The notes: generated from the letters alone by a model not told the origin. Shown: positions 43,160 to 52,505, numbered from the stretch's first letter. The stretch is DNA of 64,000 bases from an uncultured Thiohalocapsa sp. (GCF_913063425.1 NZ_CAJXYK010000008.1:1-64000), one strand, 5' to 3'. Numbers and translations are program-made.

Positions 43160-44653
43160 TCAGGCGACCAACAGCCGCGGCAGCGTGGCGATGAGGTCGC
43201 CGGCGAGGAGTCCGCGGTCGGTGCCTGCGGCGGCGAGCTCGCCCGCCGCCGCGTGCAGGCAGACGCCGGCGGTGGCCGCCTCCTGCGCATCCAGCGCCGG
43301 CGCCTGCGCCCAGAGCGCGGCGATGATGCCCGTCAGCGCGTCGCCCATGCCGGCACTCGCCATCGCTGGGCTGCCGTCGCTGCATACCGCAGGCGGGCGC
43401 TGCCCCGGGCCGTGAACGAGGGTGCCGGCACCCTTCAGTACCACAGCGCCGCCGAAGCGCCGCTGCAGCGCCGCGGCCGCCGTGAAGCGGTCCTGCTCCA
43501 CCGCCGCCGCGGTCTGCTCCAGCAGGCGTGCGGCCTCGCCGGGATGTGGTGTCAGAATCCATTGCTCGCGGCGCTGCGGCGCCCGGGCCAGCAGGTTCAG
43601 AGCATCGGCATCCACCACCAGGCGCCGGTCGAGCCCCAGCACCGCGTCCAAAAGGGTCCGGCCCCAGTCGTCACGGCCGAGCCCGGGCCCCACCGCGATG
43701 ACATCCGCCCGGGCCGCAGCCTGGGCCAGCTCATCCGCGGCGGCCACCGCCTGCACCATCAGCTCCGGGCGGGTCAGGTTCAGCACGGACGCATGCGCCG
43801 GATGCGTGGCGATGGTCACCAGCCCGGCACCGGCCCGCAACGCCGCCTCACCCGCGAGCCGCGGCGCACCGGACATGCCGGGCGCGCCGCCCACCACCAG
43901 CACATGACCCGCGCTCCCCTTGTGGGCGTCTGCGCTGCGCGGTGGCAGCAGCTCGCGCTCCTTGCGCCAGTCCACCCGGCGGGCGGAGAGGACCTGGGTG
44001 GCATAGATGCCCGGCGGCACGCCGAGGCCGTGGAAGTACACCGCACCGGAGCACGCGGGCCCGCGGCCGGTGAAGAGCCCCTGCTTGAGGCCGATGAAGC
44101 TGACGGTGGCATGGGCACGCACCGCGGTGCCGAGCACCCGGCCCGTGTCGGCATCCAGTCCGGAGGCGATGTCCAGTGCCAGCACCGGCGCGCGCGCGGC
44201 GTTGACGGCGTCGATGGCCGCCGCCCACTGCCCCGAGACCTCGCGGGTGAGACCCGTGCCGAGCAGTGCGTCGACGATGACGTCCACATCCCCAGGCAGG
44301 CGCTGGTAGGACGCAGCAGACCCGCCCTCCTGCACGAAGCGTGCGGCGGCCGCCGCACTCGCCTCCGAAAGCCTGTCCTGATCGCCAAGCGTGAGCAGGC
44401 GCACATCCAGACCTGCGGCGAGGGCCTCGGCGGCGAGGACATAACCGTCGCCGCCGTTGTTGCCGGCGCCCGCCAGCACGAGGATGCGCTGCGCATCCGG
44501 CCAACGGGTGCGCAGCACCCCGAAGGCGGCGCGGCCGGCACGCTGCATGAGCCTGAAGGCGGGGATGCCGTGCTGCTCGATGGCACAACGATCCAGCGCG
44601 CGGACCTGGTCCGCGCGATACAGCGCGTAAGGGATGGGTTGTTTTTCCGGCAC
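43160..44653 (-). CDS. nnr: Bifunctional NAD(P)H-hydrate epimerase / ADP-dependent dehydratase
   Basis: Nnr repairs damaged NADH and NADPH: the YjeF_N half epimerises the hydrate and the YjeF_C half dehydrates it with ADP. The 497-residue product has the epimerase motifs LMQRAGRAAF, VLAGAGNNGGDGYVLA and LDIASGLDADTG (about 1-215), and the kinase-like dehydratase with GHVLVVGGAPGMSGAP, TPHPGEAARLL and SAGMGDALTGIIAAL. The start is taken as GTG 44653 (VPEKQPIPY), where homology begins. The next gene expected, tsaE, is missing. Confidence 0.94.
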   Translation of the reverse strand: MPEKQPIPYALYRADQVRALDRCAIEQHGIPAFRLMQRAGRAAFGVLRTRWPDAQRILVLAGAGNNGGDGYVLAAEALAAGLDVRLLTLGDQDRLSEASAAAAARFVQEGGSAASYQRLPGDVDVIVDALLGTGLTREVSGQWAAAIDAVNAARAPVLALDIASGLDADTGRVLGTAVRAHATVSFIGLKQGLFTGRGPACSGAVYFHGLGVPPGIYATQVLSARRVDWRKERELLPPRSADAHKGSAGHVLVVGGAPGMSGAPRLAGEAALRAGAGLVTIATHPAHASVLNLTRPELMVQAVAAADELAQAAARADVIAVGPGLGRDDWGRTLLDAVLGLDRRLVVDADALNLLARAPQRREQWILTPHPGEAARLLEQTAAAVEQDRFTAAAALQRRFGGAVVLKGAGTLVHGPGQRPPAVCSDGSPAMASAGMGDALTGIIAALWAQAPALDAQEAATAGVCLHAAAGELAAAGTDRGLLAGDLIATLPRLLVA

Positions 44654-44899
44654 AGCGCCTACCAAATTACGAGCCGTAGAGCGCCGCCGTCGGGCGGCGG
44701 AGACAACGTCGTGCGAAGGACGCACGCACCCAGTTACCCTATCGCTGAGCGCGGACTTTGCAACCCCTGCAAGACCGTCAGCAGCGCCCCTTCGACAGGC
44801 AGCACGAGCCGTCCATGACGCATCCCTGCATCGTCGTCGAGCACGAACAACACTGTGGCCCCAGCATAGCGGCTCACCCTCACCACCCGGCAGAGCGAC

Positions 44900-46054
44900 G
44901 TGACGGACACCAATTGCGAAGCGCGGGCGCCCCGCGACGGGCCCCGCCACGATCTCCCCCTGTCAGAGGCTGAAACCGCGCGCCTGGCCCGGGCCATCAA
45001 GGCCTGGGGCGCCGAGCTCGGCTTTCAGCAGGTGGGCATCGCCGATTGCGACCTCGCCGTCGCCGAGGCACGTTTGGGCGCCTGGCTGCAACAGGACATG
45101 CACGGCGAGATGGACTGGCTCGCCCGCCACGGCACCAGGCGCAGCCGTCCGGCGGAGCTGGTGCCGGGCACGCTCCGTGTCATTTCCGCGCGCATGGACT
45201 ACCTGCCGGAGTATCAGGTCAACATCGAGCGCGTGCTCACCGACCCGGCCCAGGCCTTCGTCTCCCGTTACGCCCTCGGTCGCGACTACCACAAGGTACT
45301 GCGCCAGCGCCTGAAGCGCCTGGCCCAGCGCATCGAGGCACAGGTGGGCGCTTTCGGCTACCGCGTCTTCGTGGACTCGGCGCCGGTGATGGAGAAACCG
45401 CTGGCGCAGAAGGCGGGGCTCGGCTGGATCGGCAAGCACACCAATGTGATCAATCCGCAGGCCGGGTCCTGGTTCTTTCTCGGCGAGATCTACTGCGACC
45501 TGCCGCTGCCGACGGACCCGCCTGCACAGGACCACTGCGGGCGCTGCAAGGCCTGCATCGACATCTGCCCCACGGATGCCATCGTCGAGCCTTATGTGCT
45601 GGACGCGCGCCTGTGCATCTCTTACCTCACCATCGAGCATCCGGGCCCCATCCCCGAGCCGCTGCGCGCCCGCATCGGCAACCGCATCTACGGCTGCGAC
45701 GACTGCCAGCTCGCCTGCCCCTGGAACCGCTTTGCCCGGCTCACCGAAGAAACCGACTTCCTGCCGCGCAATGACCTGGACACGGCCACGCTCATCGAGC
45801 TCTTCGGCTGGGACGAGGACAGCTTCCTGCGCCGCACCGAGGGCAGCGCCATCCGGCGCATCGGCCACGAGCGCTGGCTCAGGAACCTCGCCGTCGCCCT
45901 CGGCAATGCCGAGCCGTCATCTGCCGTGCGCGAGGCGCTGTCGGCGCGCGCCGACCATCCGAGCGAGCTGGTGCGTGAGCATGTGCGGTGGGCATTGGCT
46001 GTGCAGGGCGCAGTGCAACAGCGGCCGGCAACAGGGCTTGATCGAGCACTCTAG
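44900..46054 (+). CDS. queG: Epoxyqueuosine reductase
   Basis: QueG makes queuosine in tRNA from epoxyqueuosine, using cobalamin and two [4Fe-4S] clusters. The 384-residue protein has the ferredoxin-like cluster motifs CGRCKACIDICPTDAI and CDDCQLACPWN, preceded by GWIGKHTNVINPQAGSW. The C-terminal region resembles the HEAT-like end of the family. It starts with GTG and is divergent from nnr; the 246-base gap should hold both promoters. Confidence 0.95.
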   Translation: MTDTNCEARAPRDGPRHDLPLSEAETARLARAIKAWGAELGFQQVGIADCDLAVAEARLGAWLQQDMHGEMDWLARHGTRRSRPAELVPGTLRVISARMDYLPEYQVNIERVLTDPAQAFVSRYALGRDYHKVLRQRLKRLAQRIEAQVGAFGYRVFVDSAPVMEKPLAQKAGLGWIGKHTNVINPQAGSWFFLGEIYCDLPLPTDPPAQDHCGRCKACIDICPTDAIVEPYVLDARLCISYLTIEHPGPIPEPLRARIGNRIYGCDDCQLACPWNRFARLTEETDFLPRNDLDTATLIELFGWDEDSFLRRTEGSAIRRIGHERWLRNLAVALGNAEPSSAVREALSARADHPSELVREHVRWALAVQGAVQQRPATGLDRAL

Positions 46055-46112
46055 GGAATCACCGCGTCCGCCCGTCGCTGACGCGCACCAGACCCGCACT
46101 GCACACTGCGCA

Positions 46113-46127
46113 CGCCGGCCGCCGGCG
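46113..46127. repeat. Palindrome between converging queG and orn
   Basis: CGCCGGC-C-GCCGGCG is a perfect inverted repeat in the 125-base gap between two converging genes. It could help end transcription from both sides, though no T-run follows. Confidence 0.35.
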
Positions 46128-46179
46128 CCACACTCGCCGGAGTGGCAGCTCATAACGCCGCATACGCGGCAAGCGCGGC

Positions 46180-46722
46180 TCACACCCGCAACAGCTCCGC
46201 CCGATAGTGCTTGAGCTCGGCGATGGATTCGCGGATGTCGTCCAGCGCCTGGTGCTTGTTCTGCTTCTTAAAGGCCTCGGCGATGTCCGGCGCCCACAGC
46301 CGGGCCAGGATCTTGAGGCTGCTCACGTCAAGGTTGCGGTAGTGGAAGAAGGCCTCGAGCCTCGGCATGCAGCGGGCCAGGAAGCGCCGGTCCTGGCAGA
46401 TGCTGTTGCCGCACAGCGGCGCCTGCTTCGGCTGGCACCACTTGTGCAGGAAGGCCAGGGTCGCGGCCTCCGCGTCCGCCTCTGTGGTGTCGCTGCTGCG
46501 CACCCGCTCCAGCAGGCCCGACTGGCCGTGGTGGCGCGTGTTCCACTCGTCCATGGCCGCGAGCACGGCCTCCGGCTGGTGGATGGCCAGCACCGGGCCT
46601 TCCGCCAGGATGTTGAGCTCCGGGTCGGTGACGATGCTGGCGATCTCGATGACGTGGTCGGTGAACGGATCGAGCCCCGTCATCTCCAGGTCGATCCAGG
46701 CCAGATTCCCCGCTTGCTCCAT
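46180..46722 (-). CDS. orn: Oligoribonuclease
   Basis: Orn is a 3'-5' exonuclease of the DEDDh family that finishes off short RNA oligomers, including the pGpG made from c-di-GMP. The 180-residue protein shows [13 protein letters not shown] (Exo I), [20 protein letters not shown] (Exo II) and [14 protein letters not shown] (Exo III). AGGAGA precedes the ATG by four bases. Length is normal. Confidence 0.97.
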   Translation of the reverse strand: MEQAGNLAWIDLEMTGLDPFTDHVIEIASIVTDPELNILAEGPVLAIHQPEAVLAAMDEWNTRHHGQSGLLERVRSSDTTEADAEAATLAFLHKWCQPKQAPLCGNSICQDRRFLARCMPRLEAFFHYRNLDVSSLKILARLWAPDIAEAFKKQNKHQALDDIRESIAELKHYRAELLRV

Positions 46723-46792
46723 TGGCTTCTCCTGCCGTCACCACGATTTGACGGGATGGTAGCGCGATCGCGCCCGCTGCGGCGCCGGCCGT

Positions 46793-46801
46793 TGCTAGAA
46801 T
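46793..46801 (+). promoter_or_regulatory. Extended -10 promoter of the cytochrome c gene
   Basis: TGC-TAGAAT (46793-46801) is an extended -10 element located 29 bases before the cytochrome ATG. No -35 is seen at the usual spacing, as is usual for such promoters. Confidence 0.45.
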
Positions 46802-46829
46802 CCAACCCCAGCGAATACCGGAGAATGCC

Positions 46830-47159
46830 ATGAAGGTCCGAGCCCCCATCGCCGTCACCGCCCGTGCCTCTGCCCTCGCTGCCCTGGTGGGTGCAGGGCT
46901 CGGCGCCGGCGCCCTGCTCACCGGGCTGCCCGTCGCCGCCACCGAATCGGTGGATGCCGAGGCCCTGGTGCAGAAGAACTGCACCAGCTGCCACGGCAGC
47001 GAGATGTACACGCGTGAAGATCGCAAGATCGGCTCCTTCAGCGCGCTCGAGACCCAGGTCGAGGCCTGCAACACCAATCTGGACACCGGCATGTTCCCCG
47101 AAGAGGTCAAGGCCGTGGCCACGCTCCTGAACGAGGAGTACTACAAGTTCGAGCAATGA
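46830..47159 (+). CDS. Small periplasmic monohaem cytochrome c
   Basis: The 109-residue precursor has a signal peptide (about 1-37) and one haem site, CTSCH (residues 51-55); the likely sixth ligand is Met88 or a neighbour in LDTGMFPEEVKAV. The mature protein of about 72 residues is a small class I cytochrome that would shuttle electrons in the periplasm. GGAG lies eight bases before the ATG. The redox partner is not indicated by the neighbours (orn and rsgA). Confidence 0.88.
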   Translation: MKVRAPIAVTARASALAALVGAGLGAGALLTGLPVAATESVDAEALVQKNCTSCHGSEMYTREDRKIGSFSALETQVEACNTNLDTGMFPEEVKAVATLLNEEYYKFEQ

Positions 47160-47231
47160 CATGGCGCCGCTGAGGGGCCGCCGCGAGCCGCCGCGCGGGC
47201 AGCCGGACATGCATCGCGGCGCACCAGCCTG

Positions 47232-48326
47232 ATGCCCAAGCGGCGGCTGTCGGAGCACCAGCGCCGGCGCATCCTGGCCATCCAGGAGCGCCGGCGCCAG
47301 CGGCTGGAGAGCCGCACCCAGGCCGTCCTCGACGCGCTCGACACCGAGCAGCCCGAGGTGGCGGCGGACGTCAGCGGCGGGGCGCGGGGAGCGGGCGCGC
47401 AGGGCAGTAGCGCCGACGTGCCGCAACAGGCGTCGCAACAGGGGCGGGTGGTGGTCCGGCACGGCGCTCATCTCGGCGTGGAGGATGAGGTGGGCGAGCT
47501 GCACCACTGCGTCGCCCGCCGCCACCTGGGCCACCCGGTGTGCGGCGACCTCGTGGTCTGGGCGCCGACGGAGCCGGGCCGCGGCGTGGTCACCGCCCTC
47601 TGCCCGCGGGACAATGTGCTGAGCCGCCCGGACTACGGCGGCCGCGACAAGCCGCTGGCGGCGAACCTCAGCCTGCTCGCTGTGGTGGTGGCGCCGCAGC
47701 CGCCGCCGAGCGGTTTTCTGCTGGACCAGTACCTGGTGGCGGCGGAGCTGATGGGCGTGCGCGCCCTGGTGGTGGCGGCGAAGCTGGACCTGCTGGACCC
47801 GCACGACCGGCGCGCCTTCCTCGACGCGCTGGCACCCTACCCCGCCCTCGGCTACCCGGTCTGCCCGGTCAGCACCAAAGGCGAGCCCGGCATCGGCGCA
47901 CTGCTCACGCATCTGCCGGGCGAGACGGCCATCCTGCTGGGCCAGTCAGGCGTCGGCAAGTCGTCGTTGGTGCAACAGTTGCTGCCGGACCAGGACATTC
48001 AGGTGGGGCGCCTGTCGGCGGCCACCGGCCTCGGCCGCCACACCACCTCCACAGCCACCTGCTATCGGCTGTCGCCGGACGCGGCGGCGGGCGGGCGGCT
48101 CATCGACTCCCCGGGCGTGCGCAGCTTCCGGCTGGCGGGCCTCAGCCAGGCGCAGCTGGAGGACGGCTTTCCGGAGCTCCGCACCCTGCGCGGCCAATGC
48201 CGCTTCCGCGACTGCCGCCACCTGGACGAGCCAGACTGTGCCGTGCACACGGCAGTGGCGGCGGGCGGCATCCACCCGCAGCGGCTGGCGCGCTTCCAGC
48301 AGTTGCGCGAGGGGCTGGTGAGATAA
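47232..48326 (+). CDS. rsgA: Small ribosomal subunit biogenesis GTPase RsgA
   Basis: RsgA checks late assembly of the 30S subunit. The 364-residue protein has a basic N-terminus, an OB fold (about 85-135), then the circularly permuted G domain: G4-like VAAKLDLLD, then GQSGVGKSSLV (G1), GRHTTSTATCY (G2) and DSPGVRSF (G3). The zinc site is in GQCRFRDCRHLDEPDC. The usual Asn of the NKxD motif is replaced by Ala (AKLD). It follows the cytochrome gene by 72 bases. Confidence 0.94.
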   Translation: MPKRRLSEHQRRRILAIQERRRQRLESRTQAVLDALDTEQPEVAADVSGGARGAGAQGSSADVPQQASQQGRVVVRHGAHLGVEDEVGELHHCVARRHLGHPVCGDLVVWAPTEPGRGVVTALCPRDNVLSRPDYGGRDKPLAANLSLLAVVVAPQPPPSGFLLDQYLVAAELMGVRALVVAAKLDLLDPHDRRAFLDALAPYPALGYPVCPVSTKGEPGIGALLTHLPGETAILLGQSGVGKSSLVQQLLPDQDIQVGRLSAATGLGRHTTSTATCYRLSPDAAAGGRLIDSPGVRSFRLAGLSQAQLEDGFPELRTLRGQCRFRDCRHLDEPDCAVHTAVAAGGIHPQRLARFQQLREGLVR

Positions 48327-48390
48327 GCCGGCGCTGCCGCCGCGTTCCGGTTGGCCCAGGCCTTTGCCCGACGGCTGGCGCGCACGGATA

Positions 48391-48726
48391 TCAGTCCGGC
48401 AGCCAGGTCGGGTCCAGGATGCTGTCCAGGGTCCAGGGACACTCGTCGGGAAAGGCCACCAGCCCGGTTTCATCGATGGCCTTGGCCACCGCGTCCGCCC
48501 AAATGCGTATCCACCACGCGGGATCGCGCAACATGGCCTTGAGGCTCGGCACACTTGCGAGGTGGGCGGCAAGGGCCTTGCGCTGCACGCGGATGGTGGC
48601 CCGCCAGCCGGCGCCGCGGCGGGCAGGTTGATACTGCCACTTGAGCAGGTGTGCGAGCAGGACCGCCATGCGGCTGCCGAGCTCGCGCTCCTCGCTCTTG
48701 CCCACGTCCTCGTCGCCATCGCGCAT
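48391..48726 (-). CDS. DUF29-family protein
   Basis: The 111-residue protein has the DUF29 pattern ELGSRMAVLLAHLLKWQYQPARRG...WRATIRVQRKAL, and ends with FPDECPWTLDSILDPTWLPD. The family is widespread in proteobacteria and cyanobacteria and has no known activity. Its ATG directly follows the imuB stop codon (TGAATG), so it should be translated with imuB and rise with the SOS response. This linkage to the mutasome genes is uncommon as far as I know. Confidence 0.88.
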   Translation of the reverse strand: MRDGDEDVGKSEERELGSRMAVLLAHLLKWQYQPARRGAGWRATIRVQRKALAAHLASVPSLKAMLRDPAWWIRIWADAVAKAIDETGLVAFPDECPWTLDSILDPTWLPD

Positions 48727-50439
48727 TCAGCATTCACCGGAGCCGAGCGCGTCGCCGCCGGTCGCCGCCGGATCATCACCGAAAATGCCGTGCAGGAACC
48801 AACCACCGGCGCCGCGCAGCTCGCGGTAGACCCAAAGGCGCTCGCCCTCGGCGGTGCGGGCGACATAATAGTCCCGGGCCACCTGGAAGCCGTCCCACCA
48901 GCCGGTGTCGATGCGCTCGCAGCCGGCCCCCAGGTCCAGCGGGCCGTCCAGCCAGGGGCGATTGTCGCGGAGCCTGAGCGCCACCGGCTCCGCCAGGAGC
49001 CACAGGGGTCGGTCGTGGCGAGCGCCCGCGAGCGCCTCCAGTGCCGGCGCGCCCCCCAGCGCCGGCCCCCCAGGCCCGACCCCTGTGCTGCCGGCCGCCC
49101 TGCCTAGGGTCCGACCCGGCTTAGGTCGTGCATGGACCGCAGCGCACGCATCGGCGGGCGCCAGCGTCGGCTCGCACGGCTGCCAGGCACGCTCCGGGCG
49201 ATGGTCCGCCACCGCCGCAAGGCCCTGCACCGCCGCTGGACCGAGCCGCGCCCGCAGCCGGTCCAGCAGCGCCGGGTCCGGTGCCGTGTCGCCGGTCTCC
49301 CCGGGGAAAAGCTCCGCATGGGCGGGCGCCAAGGGGCGCAGCCGCTCGCTGCGCAGGGCAATGGCCCGCACCGGCGCCCGCAGCCTGAGCCGGTCCAGGC
49401 GCTCGCGCAGCAGGATCAGCCAGTGCTGCGGGGCCCGCGCCGGGGCCGCCGAGCCGAGCTGCATTTGGGTCGGCGGGCCGTCGGCGTGGTGCAGCTGCCA
49501 GTCGAGACGCTGCACGCCGGCGCCGCGCGCGCGCAGGAAGCCGCCGAGCTCGTCGATGAGCCGGCGGCAGGCGAAGGCGAGGGCCGCGGCGTCCGGCACC
49601 TCCGCCGGCAGCTCCAGCCTGGCCTGGAAGCGCGCCGGCGGCACGAAGGCCCGGCGCGGGTCCGCCCGCTCGCCGAGCAGGCGCTCCAACTGCTCGAGCC
49701 GGGCGACGCCGAAGCGCTCGGCGAGGCCGGCCCGCGGCAGCCGCAACAGGTCGGCGATGCGGGCGATGCCCATGCGGTGCAGGTCGTCGAGCTCCGCCGC
49801 CGTGAAGTCCAGCACCGCCACCGGCAGCGCGGCCAGATGGCGGCGCAGGTCCGCGTAGTCGACGACGATGCCGACGGCGGACACCCCTGCCCCAGCGGCA
49901 GCGGCGTCGGGCTCGGCGCCGAGCCCGGCGGCCGCGAGCACCAGCGCCGCCCCCGGCGTCGGCGCCAGCACACAGCGCGCGCGCCAGCCGAGGGCGGCGA
50001 CACCGTCCAGCACCCGCCGCCGCAGCGCCGCGGCGCCGCCGAAGAGCCTGAGGCTGCGGCCGGCCTCCAGCACCAGGGCCGCGGGCGGCGCCAGGCTCAC
50101 CTGGTCGCTGAAGCCGTAGGCCCAGGCGGCGAGCCGGGCGAGGGCCGCCCGCTCGGCCGCGGGGCGGCGCGGCAGGATGCGCAGCTCCGCCGCCAGCGCG
50201 CGGGCGGCGGCGTCCGGCAGGCCCGGCGTGATGCCGAGCCGGGCGGCGGCGGCATTGCGGGCGATGATGTGCTCGCGCTCGCTCACCGCCAGCGGCGGCT
50301 GGCGGGCGGCGGCCGGCGGCGCCTCAGCCGACAGCACGTCGGCGGGCGCCTGCCCTGCGGACTCTGCATCGGCCGGCGGCAGGGCCCGGGTGTAGACCTC
50401 CAGCGCCAGCGCCGGCAGGTGCAGCGCAAGCCAGTGCAT
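48727..50439 (-). CDS. imuB: Y-family DNA polymerase-like protein ImuB
   Basis: ImuB is a catalytically inactive relative of Y-family polymerases that joins DnaE2 to the beta clamp in damage-induced mutagenesis. The 570-residue protein has WLALHLPALALEVYTR, GITPGLPDAAARAL, YGFSDQVSLAPPAALVLE and the helix-hairpin part LHRMGIARIADLLRLPRAGLAERFG. The C-terminal RYDYYVARTAEGERLWVYREL-type end (near ARDYYVARTAEG) is typical. The catalytic acidic triad of active polymerases is not seen. It is downstream of imuA in the SOS operon; dnaE2 is not in the window. Confidence 0.9.
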   Translation of the reverse strand: MHWLALHLPALALEVYTRALPPADAESAGQAPADVLSAEAPPAAARQPPLAVSEREHIIARNAAAARLGITPGLPDAAARALAAELRILPRRPAAERAALARLAAWAYGFSDQVSLAPPAALVLEAGRSLRLFGGAAALRRRVLDGVAALGWRARCVLAPTPGAALVLAAAGLGAEPDAAAAGAGVSAVGIVVDYADLRRHLAALPVAVLDFTAAELDDLHRMGIARIADLLRLPRAGLAERFGVARLEQLERLLGERADPRRAFVPPARFQARLELPAEVPDAAALAFACRRLIDELGGFLRARGAGVQRLDWQLHHADGPPTQMQLGSAAPARAPQHWLILLRERLDRLRLRAPVRAIALRSERLRPLAPAHAELFPGETGDTAPDPALLDRLRARLGPAAVQGLAAVADHRPERAWQPCEPTLAPADACAAVHARPKPGRTLGRAAGSTGVGPGGPALGGAPALEALAGARHDRPLWLLAEPVALRLRDNRPWLDGPLDLGAGCERIDTGWWDGFQVARDYYVARTAEGERLWVYRELRGAGGWFLHGIFGDDPAATGGDALGSGEC

Positions 50440-50546
50440 GGCGGTGGCTCAGAGGTTGTGAAAGGCAAGCCGGGGCTGCGCTGCGCGCCCCGGCTGCATC
50501 AGGCAGAGGCTCCCCATGCCACGCATCGCCATGGTCCCTCCCGGCC

Positions 50547-51728
50547 TCAGCCCCGGGGTCCGCCGCGCCGGCGGCGGCTGCGGCGAATGGCCGCCGCCGG
50601 CGCAGTGCCGCCCGCCGCCTGCACCCGGTGGAGCCTCTGCTGGCGCGCCGGTGCTGGGGGCTGGGGGAATGTGGGCTGGGGGAATGTGGGCTGGGCGCGT
50701 GCGGGCTGGGGGGCTGTGGCCCCGGGGGTTGGGGGCCTGGAAGGGCGCTGCCCGGGGGACGGCGGGGCGGTGTGCTCGGTCGGCTTGGCGTGGGGCTTTG
50801 GCCCGTCGGCTGCGTCGGTGGTGGCCGGTTGCGGGTCAGGTTGCGACCTGCTCCCGGCGCCGACGGCTGGGGTGGGTACGGCATCCGGCTCCGGTGTCCG
50901 CCCGCTGGTGGCGATGGCGTGGCCGGTCGCTGTACCCCAGCCGACAACATCGGAGCCACCGCCATGGGACCCATCGGCATGCGAACAGGCGCCGCCGAAA
51001 CCCTCCGCATCCGGCTGCGCCGGCAGCCGCAGCCGCTGCCCCGGACGGCCGCCGCGCTGCTTCAGCAGGGTTACATCCAGGCCCTCGGCGCAGGCGCTCA
51101 CCCTGAGCCGCAGCGCCGCCGGCGAGGTCTCGGCGGCGACGGCAAGCGGGCGCAGCAGCAGCGCCGGCGTCTGCGTTTCGGCGGCGGCGAGCTGCAGGCG
51201 ACGCAGCGCCGCCGGGGTCCAGCAGTTGTTGCGCTGCCGGTCCGCCCCGCCGCCGGTACGGGCAGCGACCTGCTCCCGGCGCCCGCCGGCCGCTGCGCCG
51301 TTCACTTGGGCTGTGTCCAGACCGGTCCAGGCCAGCACCGCGGCACAGGTGCCGGAGCGCAGGCCCTGCTCCGCGGCCCAGGCGGCATCGGCGCCGGCAT
51401 GGACGATGAGGATGCGCCGCAGGTCCAGCCCGCGGGCCGCCAGCGCCGGTGCGAAGGGGATGTGCGGCGGGTCCACCCACAGTATCCAGCGCGGCATCTG
51501 TTGCTGTGGCGGCCGGCTCAAAGCCGCCAGCAGCGGCAGCAGCAGCGCCAGCCCGGCGCCCTGGTGGGCACTCAGCACCTCGCTGAGGCCGGCCGCCGGC
51601 CACCCCTGGCCGGACAGCACGGGGTCCAGCGCACGAAAGCCGGTGGCGAGGCCGGGCGGTGCCGCCTGCGGCGTGGCATGGCCGCGCCAGAGGTCCGCGC
51701 GGGCGGCGAGGAGTTGGTCGAGCTGCAT
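50547..51728 (-). CDS. imuA: ImuA (RecA/SulA-like mutasome protein) with a long repetitive tail
   Basis: ImuA is a RecA-like partner of ImuB in SOS mutagenesis. The first 235 residues hold the family domain: RADLWRGH, GFRALDPVLSGQGWPAAGLSEVL, LWVDPP, LRRLQLAAAE and LDVTLLKQRGGRPGQ. Two oddities stand out: an insert of about 30 residues (140-170, GAAAGGRREQVAARTGG) and a C-terminal tail of some 155 residues that is Pro/Gln/Ala-rich with PTFPQ repeats. The total of 393 residues is well above the usual length. GGAG precedes the ATG by nine bases. It follows lexA by 99 bases. Confidence 0.85.
   Translation of the reverse strand: MQLDQLLAARADLWRGHATPQAAPPGLATGFRALDPVLSGQGWPAAGLSEVLSAHQGAGLALLLPLLAALSRPPQQQMPRWILWVDPPHIPFAPALAARGLDLRRILIVHAGADAAWAAEQGLRSGTCAAVLAWTGLDTAQVNGAAAGGRREQVAARTGGGADRQRNNCWTPAALRRLQLAAAETQTPALLLRPLAVAAETSPAALRLRVSACAEGLDVTLLKQRGGRPGQRLRLPAQPDAEGFGGACSHADGSHGGGSDVVGWGTATGHAIATSGRTPEPDAVPTPAVGAGSRSQPDPQPATTDAADGPKPHAKPTEHTAPPSPGQRPSRPPTPGATAPQPARAQPTFPQPTFPQPPAPARQQRLHRVQAAGGTAPAAAIRRSRRRRGGPRG
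50661..50720. repeat. 15-bp tandem repeat within imuA
   Basis: On the plus strand the unit CTGGGGGAATGTGGG occurs twice exactly (50661-50690), followed by two degenerate copies. Within imuA it encodes PTFPQ repeats. The unit length keeps the frame, so the tail can change length without breaking the protein. Confidence 0.75.
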
Positions 51729-51827
51729 GGCGCTGCGCTCCGGATGTCATAGAGGCCGGCCGGGGCCTGTTGCCGGCCTGCAGCCGGGACTGAGATCGGG
51801 CCTGGGACCGGGTCGGGGGCTGGATGC

Positions 51828-52481
51828 CTACAACCGGCGGGCGCCGCCGGCAGCGGTTGCGAGCCCACGACGGAGCACGCCGACACCGAGCCCTTCGATG
51901 ACCAGTGTCTGCTCGCGCAGGTCCAGGTTGAGGGGCGCAAAGTCGGGGTTCTCCGGCAGCAGCTGCACGCGGTGGCGCCAGTTGGCCTGGCGGCGGAAGC
52001 GCTTGACGGTGACCTCGTCATCGAGCCGGGCGACGACGATCTGGCCGTTCTCGGCCTGCGGCGTGCGGTGCACGGCCAGCAGATCGCCGTCCAGGATGCC
52101 GGCGTCGCGCATGCTGAAGCCGCGCACCCGCAGGAGATAATCCGCCCGCGGATGGAACAGGCCCGGGTCCAGCCGGTGATGCTCCTCGATGTGCTCCGCG
52201 GCGAGGATGGGACTGCCGGCGGCCACCCGCCCCACCACCGGCAATTGCCCGTCATCCGCCGGCACCAGCAGGCGGATGCCGCGGGAGGTGCCCTGCTGCA
52301 TCTCGATGACGCCGTGCCGGGCCAGGGCCTTGAGATGGTCCACGGCGGCAGTGACGGACCTGAAGCCGAAGGCCTCTGCAATTTCTGCACGCGTGGGCGG
52401 ATAGCCCGTCTCGCGCACATGGCGGCGGATCAGCTCCAGGATCTGGTGCTGGCGCGCGGTGAGCCGGTCTTGGTCTGACAC
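51828..52481 (-). CDS. lexA: SOS-response repressor LexA
   Basis: LexA represses DNA-damage genes until RecA filaments trigger its self-cleavage. The 217-residue protein has the winged helix ([33 protein letters not shown]), the cleavage site Ala88-Gly89 in RVAAGSP, and the Ser123/Lys160 dyad ([14 protein letters not shown] and VTVKRF). The start is a GTG. It leads the operon with imuA, imuB and the DUF29 gene; a LexA box covers its promoter. Confidence 0.96.
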   Translation of the reverse strand: MSDQDRLTARQHQILELIRRHVRETGYPPTRAEIAEAFGFRSVTAAVDHLKALARHGVIEMQQGTSRGIRLLVPADDGQLPVVGRVAAGSPILAAEHIEEHHRLDPGLFHPRADYLLRVRGFSMRDAGILDGDLLAVHRTPQAENGQIVVARLDDEVTVKRFRRQANWRHRVQLLPENPDFAPLNLDLREQTLVIEGLGVGVLRRGLATAAGGARRL

Positions 52482-52505
52482 GCTTGGGGTCCTTACCGGA
52501 ACAGA

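Noticed and set aside
44734-44886. A possible 50-codon ORF on the minus strand upstream of nnr
   Set aside because: The peptide looks protein-like, but there is no ribosome site or known family and it occupies the divergent promoter region.
49132-52140. A 1002-codon open frame opposite imuA and imuB
   Set aside because: Runs across two genes and an intergenic gap; low-complexity, no motif; composition artefact.
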